Notes under the pieces: model-generated | Seen by the model: the letters and a program-made list of their open reading frames with translations, nothing else | Databases searched by the model: none | What the model was told of the DNA's origin: nothing | Shown: piece after piece, positions 13,101 through 23,063 of the stretch | Numbering within the stretch: the first letter of the stretch is position 1 | Layout of the letters: each line of letters starts with the position of its first letter | Source: Nematostella vectensis | Taxonomy: Eukaryota > Cnidaria > Anthozoa > Actiniaria > Edwardsiidae | Assembly (NCBI RefSeq): GCF_932526225.1 | Contig: NC_064042.1 | Coordinates: forward strand, 8,462,040-8,526,039 | Length of the DNA: 64,000 nucleotides | Direction: 5' to 3' | Program-made: the position numbers and the translations under genes

Positions 13101-15636
13101 GGTGGTTCTGCCCCCCCCAGCTACTGGATGGCCTCATTCCTCACCCAGATACTCACATTATTGCAGAAACCCTGACCAGATCCTTGGTTACAGTTATCTG
13201 GACACCATGGCAAGTTGCAGGAAACACCATGCCACTGTGACTGGCACTGACAGACACCACTATCACAAGCACCATGTCCAGAACATCCATTGGTGCAGTT
13301 TGCGATGCTGTAGTTGGCAGTAAATCCTTTCAGCACATAGTTTGTGTCACTATAGAGGTTCAGCAGCATCTGAAAGAGATCAACGAACTATAGATAAATG
13401 TGCAGAGTAATTTTTTATCATCTTTTGTTGAACATAGCTTACTCTATCTCTAAAATGCAAACAAAAACAATCATACAGTATATATAAGGATAATTGCTTG
13501 AAATAATTTTGAAGTCCATTCTTCTTTCTATAAAATTATCTTGCATATAAAGTAATTACATGCATAATCAACAAATAATATAAGTCTCAACTAGTCCTTT
13601 TTATGCAAGTTCTACTTAGGCCCAACTATCCACACTCCCCTCTCACAACAGAGGGAATCAGGCAATGAATCTTTTTTCGTTTGAAAGATAAGGAATAAAT
13701 AAGCAAACAAAAACGTCTTAATCAATTGCAAATGGTGGCAACTCTTTTTTAGGTAAGTGTAGTATTATAAACAGATAAAAATTCTTCACGATTTAGAATA
13801 AGGTGAATGCATCTTCAGAATATCCTTCGCAAATAGTGGAAACCTGGCTTCTATTAACACTTTTAATAGACACACCACCTCACTCTTAATCCAGCATTCA
13901 GCAACGACGAGGATAAAGCTCATACAGTACAAGCTTGGCCAAAAATTAATGTAACTTTCCCAAAAAAAATTAGCCCTTTATTATTCTGTTTTATGGCGCA
14001 CCTGTCCAGAATGAGCAATGACTTTTCCAGGTAACTGCTCTCCACTCAGACTGGCCAGCAGTGGGGATATATATGACGGACCATCATGGATAAATAAGTA
14101 GTCATAGGTGCACTCTGTACCATATTCCAGGAAATTAAGGGTGATCGTCATGTTTGGGCGTGGAGCTGCAAAGAACATGATAAATAATTAACAGTAAATG
14201 CCCCTCCTCACCCTCAAATATGCTGGTCCTGACACCCTATGGCACTAATTTGGACTAGTCATACTACCATCTCAACCATTTGTGTACTAAATAAGTTATA
14301 CAAGTACATTATATATGTTAAAGACTAGAATTACATAGTTCCACAGGCGAACTAAGATAAAAATTGGTCCCTCATGATCCTTCGGGAAAATAAAATATAA
14401 TTTGAAGTCGTGTCTTAACTGTTTCCTCAATAAAGCTAGTTCCTCAAGAAAATTTCCCCCACCAGAGAAGGAGGTAGGGGAAATTTTCTCTAGAGGGACT
14501 GAACCCCTTTCTGCACCACAATTCCACTTAAAAACAACACACAAGGCTAATATAGTAATGTAATTAGCTTTATTGAGGAAACAGTCAAGACACACAAATT
14601 ATATTTTATTTTCCCAAAGGATCACGAGGGACTGATTCTTATCCTGGTTCGCCTGTGATAGTTTAGAAAAGTAGAAGTTCATTTCATCCATCCCACTACC
14701 TCCCCTCCCCTCCCTTGGCTGCCAAATAGCAGTGCTTCCTTTTGAGAACAGATGCCAGATTTCACATCATTTTTATACTATCTACACCAACACCCCGTCC
14801 AACCTTGGTAGTAGATCCCAGCTGCATACAATGGGCGAATGAAACACTTATTTTCAAGGCAATAAACATAAATGATGCACTAACATAATTTAAGGCAATG
14901 TTTGTCATTTACAAAGACATGGGAGAGCATTATAAACCTCAAAGAGAAATATCTAGCATTTGGTTAACAAAAGGTGTGCATATATCAATGAACAGAAAAT
15001 CCAAACAATAATGTCATGTTAAATAATTATTTTAAGATTTTTTGACACAACAAATGATATGCAATGTGTGTTTTTTTCTTTTAGTACGTTGTCATATCTG
15101 GCGGTTTTATCTAACAAATTAACGAATAAATATAGGTTTTATAACTCGTCAATTTAACTCCGGAAAACTCTTCAGCCAGCAGCTGCACAAAAATGAAATT
15201 ATCTCTCGTAAGGTAAGGGAAAAAAAAGAAATATTGCTCAAAATTTAAGCATACAATTATTTTCTAGCTCCCTATCTAACAGAGACAATCGCTAGTGACA
15301 TGAACATATCTTGAGGTAAATTTTCGAGAACGTAAATGATCTAATTCACAATTTCTCCTTAATAAAAAATATAACTAGACTACATCTTCTCACGCAGATC
15401 GACATAATCAAACAACTATATCTTTACTCAAACTTACCCTTTATCAACCATTCGCACTGTGTATTCTCTGGATAGTTAGATGGGCCATCAGATATCGTCC
15501 CGTTTAGTTCAGTTAACACCGTTCTACCACCGCAAATGGCTCTCGATCGGCACACAAAACCGACAAGGATGATAACAACAACATTAAGAAGAGTTGTACC
15601 AGTTCTGTATACGCTAATGACTCCCATTTCTTTCAA
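1..15636 (-). CDS. MEGF8: MEGF8-like multidomain receptor, N-terminal part (gene runs off the left edge)
   Basis: I assembled 21 exons on the minus strand, all with GT-AG junctions and matching phases: 15438-15636, 14002-14165, 13157-13369, 12428-12608, 11206-11297, 10674-10884, 9703-9892, 8972-9114, 8622-8867, 7371-8170, 6384-6599, 5538-5780, 4480-4604, 3241-3348, 2824-3054, 2411-2562, 1915-2125, 1236-1836, 790-1113, 446-541, 1-30. They encode about 1,592 residues without a stop. Domain order is signal peptide, CUB, EGF, kelch repeats, PSI modules, calcium-binding EGF, laminin-type EGFs, second CUB, EGF, second kelch set. Two CUB/kelch halves separated by PSI and EGF modules distinguish MEGF8 from attractin, which has one. 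Vertebrate MEGF8 is about 2,800 residues, so the second kelch propeller, later PSI/EGF modules, transmembrane segment and tail should lie left of the window. The vertebrate protein is a type I membrane protein that attenuates Hedgehog signalling through MOSMO and MGRN1 and is needed for left-right patterning; that role here is inferred. Confidence 0.9.
1236..1836 (-). CDS. MEGF8: MEGF8 exon 18: second CUB domain and EGF
   Basis: A 601-nt exon. It starts YGGRCYYECKSRS and contains a complete CUB domain (GCVWVISASHNT, then DHVTIYDGLPPF, ending GAIFSV) followed by EGF modules (CADHCHGNRRCVMTSQGEAC, CPNNCSGHGSCNS). A second CUB after the laminin-type EGFs is the feature that separates MEGF8 from attractin. 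Confidence 0.9.
1915..3054 (-). CDS. MEGF8: MEGF8 exons 15-17: calcium-binding EGF and laminin-type EGFs
   Basis: Exon 15 (2824-3054) contains a textbook calcium-binding EGF: DVNECRLGLDSCHYNSTC, then VNTYGTYHCICNPGYTGDG. Exon 16 (2411-2562) is EGF-like with CVHGTCNSNYLCDCDLGWLG and the start of a laminin-type EGF (DCGCNGHSSCDQGIGICDQC). Exon 17 (1915-2125) completes it (HCELCVPGSYGNAT) and adds another laminin-type EGF (CDCNGHGDVTLGVCDRMTGQ, CFCKDNTEGLNCERC). Junction phases 2, 2, 1, 2 match exactly, so no exon is missing between them. Confidence 0.88.
3241..6599 (-). CDS. MEGF8: MEGF8 exons 11-14: PSI-rich region
   Basis: Exon 11 (6384-6599) carries CPTTAQSLSCLALAL and a linker. Exon 12 (5538-5780) has a PSI core (HSCMQCMTDRSCGWCEVTRTC) ending in DDHKDCITCNQ. 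Exon 13 (4480-4604) adds CTECVSDSSGCSWCDSASEC. Exon 14 (3241-3348) adds CRDCTVHKTCSSCLSDIKCGWC. In exons 13 and 14 the acceptor had to be set by phase: 4605-4606 rather than the AG seven bases before it, and 3349-3350 rather than the AG ten bases later. Both choices keep the frame open. The introns after exons 12 and 13 open with minisatellites built from the exon end. Confidence 0.85.
3571..4556 (-). repeat. 83-bp minisatellite seeded on the end of MEGF8 exon 13
   Basis: About 12 units of 83 bp; donor positions step by 83 (4308, 4391, 4474). On the minus strand each unit repeats the last ~72 nt of exon 13 plus about 11 nt of intron starting GTAAGTCGTAC. The true exon copy (to 4480) is the 5'-most on the gene strand. 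One unit near 3982-4023 is truncated. Several units remain open when read through, but the authentic donor is followed at once by an in-frame TAA. Confidence 0.93.
5328..5548 (-). repeat. 19-bp minisatellite seeded on the MEGF8 exon 12 donor
   Basis: About 12 units of 19 bp; on the gene strand each reads roughly CTTGCAACCAG followed by GTAACTCG. The first copy spans the real exon 12 end (TGCAACCAG) and donor at 5536-5537. Two variants (GCAACCAG and GTAAACAG) mostly alternate, giving a 38-bp higher-order period. The 5' end, toward 5328, is more degenerate. Confidence 0.92.
7104..7368. mobile_element. Fold-back (MITE-like) element abutting the MEGF8 exon 10 donor
   Basis: Arms at about 7104-7168 and 7300-7368 are near-perfect inverted repeats (outer part TTACCAACCTCTCAGTCAGT) around a ~130-bp centre. 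The right arm ends within a few bases of the exon 10 donor, so the donor GTTTAC lies at the element's edge. No coding sequence is inside. Confidence 0.75.
7371..8170 (-). CDS. MEGF8: MEGF8 exon 10: PSI module(s) and conserved linker
   Basis: This 800-nt exon is by far the longest apart from exon 18. It begins with cysteine-rich PSI-type sequence (SSCKLDPACGWCSGNPASKC, then HDTCKSCLAWGVNHVPHCGWC) and continues with a cysteine-poor segment of about 150 residues (SHTYPVNLSNPDFVHI, FVYPYKYRSAPLQAYKMW, HVCFKRVRALEIS). That segment occupies the position of the conserved inter-PSI region of MEGF8 and attractin. The donor is an unusual GTTTAC directly at the edge of an inverted-repeat element; it preserves phase 0 into exon 11. 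A broken duplicate of part of this exon lies at 10167-10304. Confidence 0.82.
8622..12608 (-). CDS. MEGF8: MEGF8 exons 4-9: first kelch propeller
   Basis: Exon 4 (12428-12608) finishes an EGF (VAGFCACAVGYTGDSC) and starts the propeller. Exons 5 (11206-11297), 6 (10674-10884), 7 (9703-9892), 8 (8972-9114) and 9 (8622-8867) follow. Kelch signatures are visible: FGGVYF and YIFGG, GRHSHTVSLY with LLVFGGDTGTG, HTANIVGDKLYVYGG, AGHSTVYH with LIVFGG, KRAFHSAILSGDYLVVFGG, and GRFSHLGLV with MMVLGGYAGM. This gives about six blades, as in MEGF8. Exon 7 could use either of two overlapping donors, but only the one at 9701-9702 keeps the frame into exon 8. Confidence 0.87.
10125..10306 (-). pseudogene. 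Broken duplicate of MEGF8 exon 10 inside intron 6
   Basis: Bases 10167-10304 closely match 7455-7604, part of exon 10, with scattered substitutions and small deletions. The adjoining 10129-10160 matches 6781-6813, which in the parent locus lies in intron 10. The copy therefore joins two segments that are about 640 bp apart in the original, skipping the inverted-repeat element and the exon 10 donor. Indels break its frame, so it is not an alternative exon. It is a local segmental duplication with an internal deletion. Confidence 0.75.
11400..11997. mobile_element. MITE in MEGF8 intron 4, about 600 bp
   Basis: Terminal inverted repeats of about 26 bp: TTATAACGGGGCTTCTGGAA at the left and its complement, ending AAGCCCTGTTATAA, at the right. 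The inside is AT-rich with many short AATTACGCG-type repeats near both ends and no transposase-like frame. It is a non-autonomous DNA element of unknown superfamily. Confidence 0.72.
13157..15636 (-). CDS. MEGF8: MEGF8 exons 1-3: signal peptide, CUB1, first EGF
   Basis: Exon 1 (15438-15636) has two in-frame ATGs (codons 1 and 4) ahead of a hydrophobic stretch (LLNVVVIILVGFVC), a signal peptide. CUB1 begins at ICGGRTVL and has the usual first-strand motif YPENTQCEWLI. It continues in exon 2 (14002-14165) with the core TECTYDYLFIHDGPS and ends in exon 3 (13157-13369). Exon 3 then opens the first EGF (NCTNGCSGHGACDSGVCQC). Phases are 1 then 0. I chose the upstream ATG because nothing in frame extends further; the second ATG would work equally well. 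Confidence 0.88.
14342..14657. mobile_element. Fold-back MITE in MEGF8 intron 1, about 316 bp
   Basis: Arms of about 100 bp (from 14342, CACAGGCGAAC, and its complement ending at 14657) are inverted copies with a few mismatches. They flank a ~100-bp centre that itself holds a short palindrome (GAAAATTTCCCC and its complement). ATAGTT occurs just outside both ends, a possible target-site duplication. Confidence 0.78.
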
Positions 15637-16057
15637 TATGGAAGATTTTTAGCCCGTTAGCGGATATCTAGTACCCGCTAATTTCTCTGTCCGTGTCGCG
15701 CTAGCCTTGAAGTGGATGTATGCGCTCATTTAGAGTAATTATCGAGTTCCTTCATTTCCAAGCACCACACGTAGTAACAAGCAACTTCGCTTCATCTTCG
15801 CGGTAGACCCTCATTTAACGGGCCTTTTGAATGCATTCCCTCATATCAAACACTCATCTTTTTTAAATGGTATTGGTTGTTAAGCTGTGTAGTTGGATAA
15901 ACCACAAATTAAGTAGGTTTCGCTGTTTTGTGGCGACGTAATAAACTACTTCGAATGTTTTCACGACTGGCTGGCTTCTCTCATCTTGGGCCCAATTAGT
16001 CACGTGACGATAGCGATCTACCACAGGGAGCCAGTGAGGGTCCCAAAAAGGGTACCA
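15637..16057. other. MEGF8 upstream flank
   Basis: This should hold the MEGF8 promoter and 5' UTR on the minus strand. I see no convincing TATA box or initiator and no coding frame. Confidence 0.4.
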
Positions 16058-16065
16058 AGAGTGAC

Positions 16066-16233
16066 GGGGCCGTAGTAAGGGAGGTAGGGCACTGGGGGCA
16101 TGTGCCCTCCCTTAATATTTTCAAAAAATAATCAGGAAATGACCAGTAGGGGCGTGGCTGTTCCCCCCAATATTTTCTATGTTTCTGTATTGTGCTCCCC
16201 CTCCCAAATGTTTCGTGATCTGCTACTGCACTG
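16066..16233. mobile_element. CAGGGCCGTAG-family MITE, copy 1
   Basis: One of five related insertions. The left end reads GGGGCCGTAG and the right end CTGCTACTGCACTG, a decayed complement. The middle carries the family core GAAATGACCAGTAGGGGCGT and a C-rich run. Other copies are at 38125-38271, 39673-39758, 54757-54945 and 59436-59572. Confidence 0.7.
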
Positions 16234-16257
16234 AAAGTGTGAGACAAAAAAAACTTA

Positions 16258-16882
16258 ATACGTGCAGGGGCTCATAAGTAGGGGCAATCAACTCCCCCAC
16301 ATTCTGGTATTATGTAATACCTAGTAAACAATAGCGACATCTCGACATAACGACATGGGCGCGCGCAGTCTTATCTTCGACATAACGACATAAGAAAAAA
16401 ACTTGTTTTTTTTCTTTTATGTCATTATGTCCATGTCGTTATGTCGGGCTAAACATACTGCGCGCTCCCATTTCGTTATGTTGTTATGTTGCTAGTGTGC
16501 ACTAGGCATAAGTGTCACGGCGTTTCCTTAGGATCAGGCTATTTTTAGACGCGCGGATTACCCAATCAAATTCGACCTTTGTGTTGACGTTTTGGCTGAG
16601 CTCAACTGCACGCGCAGTCTCAGACAACAAGCTATGTTCTCTTTTCGGTATTTTAACTTTTGTTTCTCTCTTTTCTTTTATATGAATCCAACCCTACCTA
16701 CAACTTTGAATTCAAGCTTGCAATTCTTTTGTTAAAGAAACAATAATATTCTTCCTAACTGCAATTTCCGCGTGCAGAATCACGTCACTTGCGCGCGTCT
16801 AAAAATAGCCTGATCCTCGGGAAACGCCGTGACAATTAAATAATACAGATGATTGCCCCTACTTATGAGCCCCTGATACGTG
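16258..16882. mobile_element. Three-layer nested fold-back element
   Basis: The outer arms 16258-16289 and 16850-16882 share AGGGGCTCATAAGTAGGGGC in inverted orientation. Inside, 16513-16555 and 16793-16834 are inverted copies of a segment including GATCAGGCTATTTTTAGACG. A third palindrome, built on CGACATAACGACAT, spans 16332-16495. There is no transposase frame. It looks like MITEs inserted into, or beside, one another. Confidence 0.72.
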
Positions 16883-17639
16883 AAAATAAAAGCGTTTGAA
16901 GAGACAGAAATTGATGGTGTGACTGCGCCCCCCAAAAAATCCCGAGGCTTTTTTTCTCGTGTGACTTGCGCCACCGTTCGGCTTCTCCCTCTCGGGCCTT
17001 TCATCTTTGAATGAGCCAAACACACGCTGGTACAGACGGCGCCAAGCGTTTAATGCCCGAACAAATGCTTACGCACTTCTTTGTATTTCCAGCGAGTTTT
17101 GCGCAAGTTATTATGAAGCACAAGAAGAATATAGATAAGTTTTCAGTGTTTTCGAGAGTTTCGAGAATTGCTTGGGATTTGTTATCTACAACAAACGCCA
17201 AAAAATGTGATTGGAAATAAAATTCAAAAACCGTGCGCGCTCGCTCGCTATTCTCTATCGCGCGCGTAAAAATAACGAAACCTAAAAATATTTTGCTTCA
17301 AAATCTTTTAAATTTCAGACGCGTCCTTGTTTAACTTCAAATTCAAAGATGAAAAATTGTAGCAATCTCTTAGCTATCCAAAATCGAGTAAAAACGACCG
17401 GGACTCAACTCTGCCGCCATATCAAGAAAATTTAGCCAAAAATTGTCGTTTTTGCCAAACGCGGCCACTTCCATATAAGGGAACTAATATATTCCTTATT
17501 TGGAAAAACTGCATGATTCTTGTCAGTTGCCGTACCGCAATTGCTTCGTAAACATTATGACTTGTAATTAGAAGAGAAAAACAGTGACTGTGACCATCTT
17601 TGGTCAATGGAGAACCATATCTTGGCACCGCCCTTGGCT

Positions 17640-18110
17640 ATACATGACACCTACGAATTTTGGTTGTTACACAATGTTTCTTTCACGAGATATGAATGTT
17701 TTTTTATTTTGATGACATAAGCATATTTTGCTTCTAGCGACGTCATTGATGACGTCACAATCACACCAAAGACACCAATGTGACACCTACCGAGTTTGGT
17801 TGGGAAACAATGTTTCTTTCAAGAGATATGAATGTTTTTGCTTTAATCACGTCACAACACGTGACCATATTGTTGCATCCCCCTTGACACCTTTATGACA
17901 CCGAGTTTGGTTGCCATATGATGTTTTCTTCTTGAAATATAAATATTTTTGTATTTTCATGGACGTCAGCCAGTCAGCATATTTTTACTTCTAGTGACGT
18001 TATCGATGACGTCACCAATACATGAATACCGTGACCACAGTCTTGCACTTCCCTTGACACATACATGACACCTGCCAAGTTTGGTTGTCATACGATACGG
18101 ACGGACATCG
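17640..18110. repeat. Degenerate ~155-bp tandem repeat, about 3 copies
   Basis: The phrases TGACACCTACCGAGTTTGGTTG, GATATGAATGTTTTT and GACGTCATTGATGACGTCAC recur three to four times with divergence, each copy ending near CCCTTGACACC. This is an old tandem repeat or decayed element cluster; no coding potential. Confidence 0.6.
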
Positions 18111-18265
18111 CGTCACGAAAACTCGAGACGGTGGGTTACCAAAATTTGTTACCATATTTGTTTAATATACCACCAATTTACAATTTACAATTTTAGAGCA
18201 GCCATTGTGTTAGGTCATCTTTCCAAGATATCTCGTGCAAGGCTTCGAAGCGGTGGAGTAAAATT

Positions 18266-18877
18266 ATGGAAGATGGTGAGTATTTATCCGAAGGGAATTG
18301 GAGCTCTGCAGCGCCATGTTTGACCGATTTCGAACCCAAACACATGTAGAAATTTGCCAAGATCTCTCTACAATAATATTTCTGGGCTTAGAAAAAAATA
18401 TTTTAAGAATAAGGGGTTATGTAGCTTTCGAAATCGGTATGTCTCTATATTGGACGCGACGCCAGTTGCTGGGACGTTTGCTTTCTTTAAACAATATCGT
18501 GTTGAGCTCTGCACATCACCGACATAATAGGAAACAAGGGCCCTCCCTACACCGTCAAGTGGACTGCTTCGTTTGATAGCTAGCCTAGCCGTATTTATTG
18601 CTATCATTTTTTGCTTATTTTGGCTGATTTTAAAACCAGAAATCTTATACAGCGCTGCCAAAGTTTATTATTGTATAGCTAAATTGAGTAAAAATAAAAT
18701 AAAATTAGTGTGTGAGGCTGTAGTCTCAGTTGGCTCCTCTGCAATAAGGCCATCATAAATAATAAGCTACTGTACTCTATAAATCAAATTGAAAAGAAAC
18801 CCCTTCCTCTTTTCTTAATATAATTGTTACAATTTATTTCAGATATTGACCATGGCAAAGAAGATGAAGATAAGTAA
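18266..18877 (+). CDS. Possible two-exon start of a small acidic-peptide gene
   Basis: ATG at 18266 gives three codons and a donor GTGAGT at 18276. An acceptor after a pyrimidine tract (TTTATTTCAG) at 18841-18842 joins in phase to give MEDDIDHGKEDEDK and a stop at 18875-18877. Alternatively a GTAAAT donor at 18874 carries it on to exons I could not find. The splice sites are good but the peptide is very short. It may be the acidic N terminus of a longer gene, or chance. Confidence 0.25.
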
Positions 18878-21127
18878 ATATATAAGGATGGACAGAGAGA
18901 TCATTGAATTTTCTCCTTTTTTCCACTCTTAGTGATAAAAAAAACTTATACTATTCTTTTTATTTGTTTTATTTGTTCAAGCTATGTGTTACTGACTATT
19001 ACACCTTTTGAAAGTATGGTTACAAACTGACCCCCCCAGTTCTGTAGCACTGTCAAGAAAATATGGGGGCCCGCATTTACAAAGACAATGATTAAAGAAC
19101 GCTGCTTGGTGGAAAAATGGTATGAGATTATATGGCTTTCAACGTTAATGGAGATTTGCACCCCAGCCTCTGCTACGGCCCTGCCCCTGGTCCATGGACC
19201 CCTTGTTGAAAATAGGTTTTCTAGTAATAACATGTTTTCTAGTGAGGGAAGGGTTTTCTACTTCTAGTGTGATCCGAGTATAAGCCATGAGCATGGATGA
19301 AGGTTGGTTAAAAAGTTTCTATGTATTAAATCTCCAGAGCTAACATAGTATTATACTTCTGGGTTTTTTAATTCACACTAAAACATAATATAAGACACAG
19401 CATATTGTGCATTCAAAAGGTGCAATGGGCTTTTGAAATGAGAGGGGATCTATGATTATTTCACATCACTTTTATAAATGGTGCTTGATTGTTAAAATTG
19501 TATGATTGCACAAATTGTTTCCACTTTTCTCCCATTTACTCTGACTGAAAATTTTCTACCAGAAAGAATTCAAATCATTAGAAAATGATTTGTTTTCTAG
19601 ATATATTGCATTATACATGTGCTGTAAAAACATTTACAACATAACATGTGTCCACTGCATTTCTTTGGGATTGAATATTTTACCAACAGGCTTGTGTATT
19701 TTGGGGGTGGCAAGTTTCCATCCTTTTTGGGTGTATGACTTTTTGAGCTCTGTTGGACCATTCCATCATGTTTATAACTGAATACTCCCCCCCCCCCCCC
19801 CCTTCCAACCCACCCCTGGGCAATTGTCCCTTTAAACCTCAAAGGCATATAAATCCTAAGCCCATTCAGCCTTTCGGCTATCAAGTCATAGCCCATTCAT
19901 GCTCTAGGGACATTGTCAAATATTTAAATTTAAGAGTTATACAAACGATGGGCTGGTTGGTACAAGCCAAGCAAAAAAAAATTCAAACTGTGTCTTCTAT
20001 TTGTTTTATTTGATATTCTGTGTACCACATGTTTTTTGTGTGTAAGAGATGAGATAATATGAGCTTATACCACCATTAAGCCATTAAAACAAATATGAAA
20101 TACTCTATGTGTCAAGTCATTTTCTGCAGTGGTTGATCCAGGTGTGGTTCTGTGGTCCAATGGTCCAATCCTTTTTAAGCACAAAGCTATTGTAATAGTT
20201 TTCATAAATTGAACCACCTTTGAAAAATTCTAGACCCCATTGAGCTTTTAACAGCGCCTGCACAAGGCAATTTGAATACTGAATGTTCATGATCGACCGA
20301 CAAACTCGGACGGACTGCACTTATAACTTATTGAAACTAAACACAACACACCGTAAGGCATGTATTTATGCATGCATTATGAGCTTCGGAGGACGCAACG
20401 AATACCATTTGCAGTACTGAGTAGTCAACTCCAGGGTCAAGAATCCATGCCTGCTTGTCCACCGTTAAGTGTGCCTTCGAATTCCAGTATAATTACGCTT
20501 CCAAGCTGTAATTCAATCGTAATGACCATCATCCTCGCCGTCATCTATTGACTATAGCGAATCGGACTTTCCCACCAAACATAGCCATTCGAAATATAAA
20601 TTTTTAACACATCTTTGCGCCCAAAGGCTTTTTACAAATCTTTCCAGACCCTACCAAAAAGCAGAAAGATACTGTTTTATGCTCTTATTCTCGTCTCTCT
20701 ATGGCCGCGAGTGTTATGACGTCATCTTACAATTTGATTTGTGATTGGTTGTTTCAATGTTTTAATGCCTCGAATGTCAAAACAAAAAAGTGTTTCAAGA
20801 AAAGGAAATATTCTGAGCTGGTATGTTCCAATTGTGACGTGCGTAAAAACTATTTTTAGAACAAGCAGTTATTTTTAGATACGTCTCTGATTGGTTAGCG
20901 CTCACGTTTCCTAGCAACATGAGTCCGGCAAAGGATGTTTTGGAAATCTTTTTGACCGAAAATCCGAGATATTTAACAGGCCATCGGCTCTAAATTATCA
21001 ATCACCACAAAGAAACTTTAAATAGACATACTGCTTTGATAATTTTGAAATATTTTTCGCGCTTACCGCAAAAAAGTTATTGGATATTGTTACGTTTTCT
21101 ACCTGAAAACAACCATTTTTGAAGCCG

Positions 21128-21305
21128 TGCAATCACAGGTATCCCAAGCTCTGTGTGTATGAATAAATTATATGAATATGTTTACTGTAAACAGGAAGTT
21201 TACAAGTACAACTCCCTGCTGTTAACCATGACGGCACACAAAGTAACGTGAACCACTATAATTTATTCATACACACAGTGAGCTTGGGGTACCTGTGGTG
21301 CAATT
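21128..21305. mobile_element. Small fold-back MITE
   Basis: The left arm (TGCAATCACAGGTATCCCAA, then GCTCTGTGTGTATGAATAAA) and the right arm ending at 21305 are inverted copies of about 45 bp around an ~85-bp centre. No coding sequence. Confidence 0.7.
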
Positions 21306-21587
21306 CGCAGTTAACTAGTTCAGGAAAATGAATCATAGTTGTCACTCAAAAGCGGGATCTCTATTGTTTATTTTTTAAAAATCAGGAAAATTAACTGTTT
21401 TCACGAGACCAGGAGGTAGAGGGGGGCGTATGCGTTTTCTATAGTTTCAATGGACTGACGGAAAAAAAAAAGAATCCACTTTTCCAACCATCCAACGTCG
21501 GATGTTTGTCTAACTAAAAGAGATACTATTTGTGAATCTCCATTGAAAATTTGGCTGCTCAAATACATACTACTTTAAATCGAGCGC

Positions 21588-21668
21588 AAGGTCCGTACTG
21601 AGAAATGCGGCCTCGGTCTGTACAAAAAGCCCGCGGGCTGAGATTTCTCAAGTACGGACCGAGCAAGC
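21588..21668. repeat. Short imperfect palindrome
   Basis: AAGGTCCGTACTGAGAAAT is mirrored by ATTTCTCAAGTACGGACC about 50 bases later. This looks like the end-to-end remnant of a MITE. Confidence 0.5.
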
Positions 21669-22908
21669 GAGGTTAATAAGTTATTTATTAAATTGCTTTT
21701 TTAAATATTTAAAATTATATTTTTAAATATTTAATTGCAACGCGCGCGACAATTTCAAGTTTGCTGAAATTTTATTTGCGATTAAAAAAATTAGTGAATC
21801 GTCTCTTTATACCAGAAAAAAGGCAAATCACCCGAGGAATTTACCTGCATAATGTATCTTTATTCAAGAGAAGTATTTAAGTGAATATATCTAACTGTCT
21901 GTGGAGAATTGAAGTGAAAGAAAACATCTCCTCGATCAATTCGAGTGGAAAGCGAAGATCAATTGGGACTAAATTATTTTACAAAATTGTTGGTAAAAAT
22001 TCAGAGGATATCTTTATTAGAAATTCTGCATGTGTGAATGGTTAATAGCATTGTGTGGAAATACGAACTGGATTTCAATGAATGGTCATTGCGAACAGAA
22101 TCTTCACGAACATCAGCGAAACTGTCAAAAGCAACTGTAAAGGTAAACAAAATTGGAAGTTATATTGAGAAAAAAAAATAAGATAAGTAAGCTTACGTAA
22201 TAAGCTTCACTTTCTGAATATAATAAATATTGAAACTAATCGTTGTAGAAAAGCGACAACAGGATCCGGACCGCTCAACAGCCAACCATTCCACCGGAAG
22301 TGGTTGTTGGCATATAATAAAGTCATGTAACAGCGTAAGGTGATGTCAATTCCTGGCTTTAAAAAATCCACAGCGTGAGAAGAAATACTGGCTATGCTGC
22401 TACTAAGACTTTTCACTCAACGTCACGAGAAGTGTGAAGTGACGTCAAATTCACGCCATTGTAGATTTATAATGGATTGTGCGAGATTCCTCTTTCAGCG
22501 CTTCAAGAAAACGATAGTGTTGGAAATATAAAACCGAGTGACATTTTAAATTGAAGCAAGTGTTATTTTTCTTCAACGTCCGATTATGAAAAGGGATTCC
22601 ACTAATCTTTTTAGTTAAACATTAACAAGTATCCATAAGTAAAGTATTTGAGTATTCGCTTTTGTTGAGTGATGCTGTCACTTCTGACATGACGACGTAA
22701 CGCACGCAAATTATTAGTCACGGTTCACAATTAAAAATATTCCCATCTATATATTACAGAATACTTTTCGATTCGAAAGTGACTTGCAAATAAAGAATAA
22801 TAAGATAGTAGCACTGAAGTCTCCCCCAGTAAAATATTTGATAAGACTGGAATTTTACAATACTCAGGAAATGATCAATGTTTTCACGAGGCATCGTAAG
22901 CCCTGCCC

Positions 22909-22916
22909 TATAAATG
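22909..22916 (+). promoter_or_regulatory. TATA-like box for the first Ig/FN3 gene
   Basis: TATAAATG lies about 150 bp upstream of the ATG at 23064, a reasonable distance for a short 5' UTR. No other element supports it. Confidence 0.3.
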
Positions 22917-23063
22917 AAACTTGAGCCCTATGCGTGGCGTTGGCTTTCACTGAAAGCTTCTATCGGGACCGTGTAACAGAGGAACACAAAGCTCTCAATT
23001 CTGCTGCTTTTACGGAAAATTGATTAGAGTTGTTGGTTAGACTTTGTGTGAGGCGCTTGTAAA

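Larger units (their letters stand above)
18878..22900. other. Intergenic stretch upstream of the first Ig/FN3 gene
   Basis: AT-rich DNA with no frame I would call a gene. It contains two small fold-back elements (listed separately), a C-run near 19788-19802, and short CRE-like TGACGTCA motifs near 20716. I see nothing else. Confidence 0.5.

Noticed and set aside
1-15636. Attractin instead of MEGF8
   Set aside because: A second CUB followed by EGF and another kelch set is present; attractin has a single CUB/kelch unit and a C-type lectin domain, which I do not see.
17001-17220. Paired 66-69-codon frames on opposite strands
   Set aside because: No domain, no splice context and base composition like the flanks.
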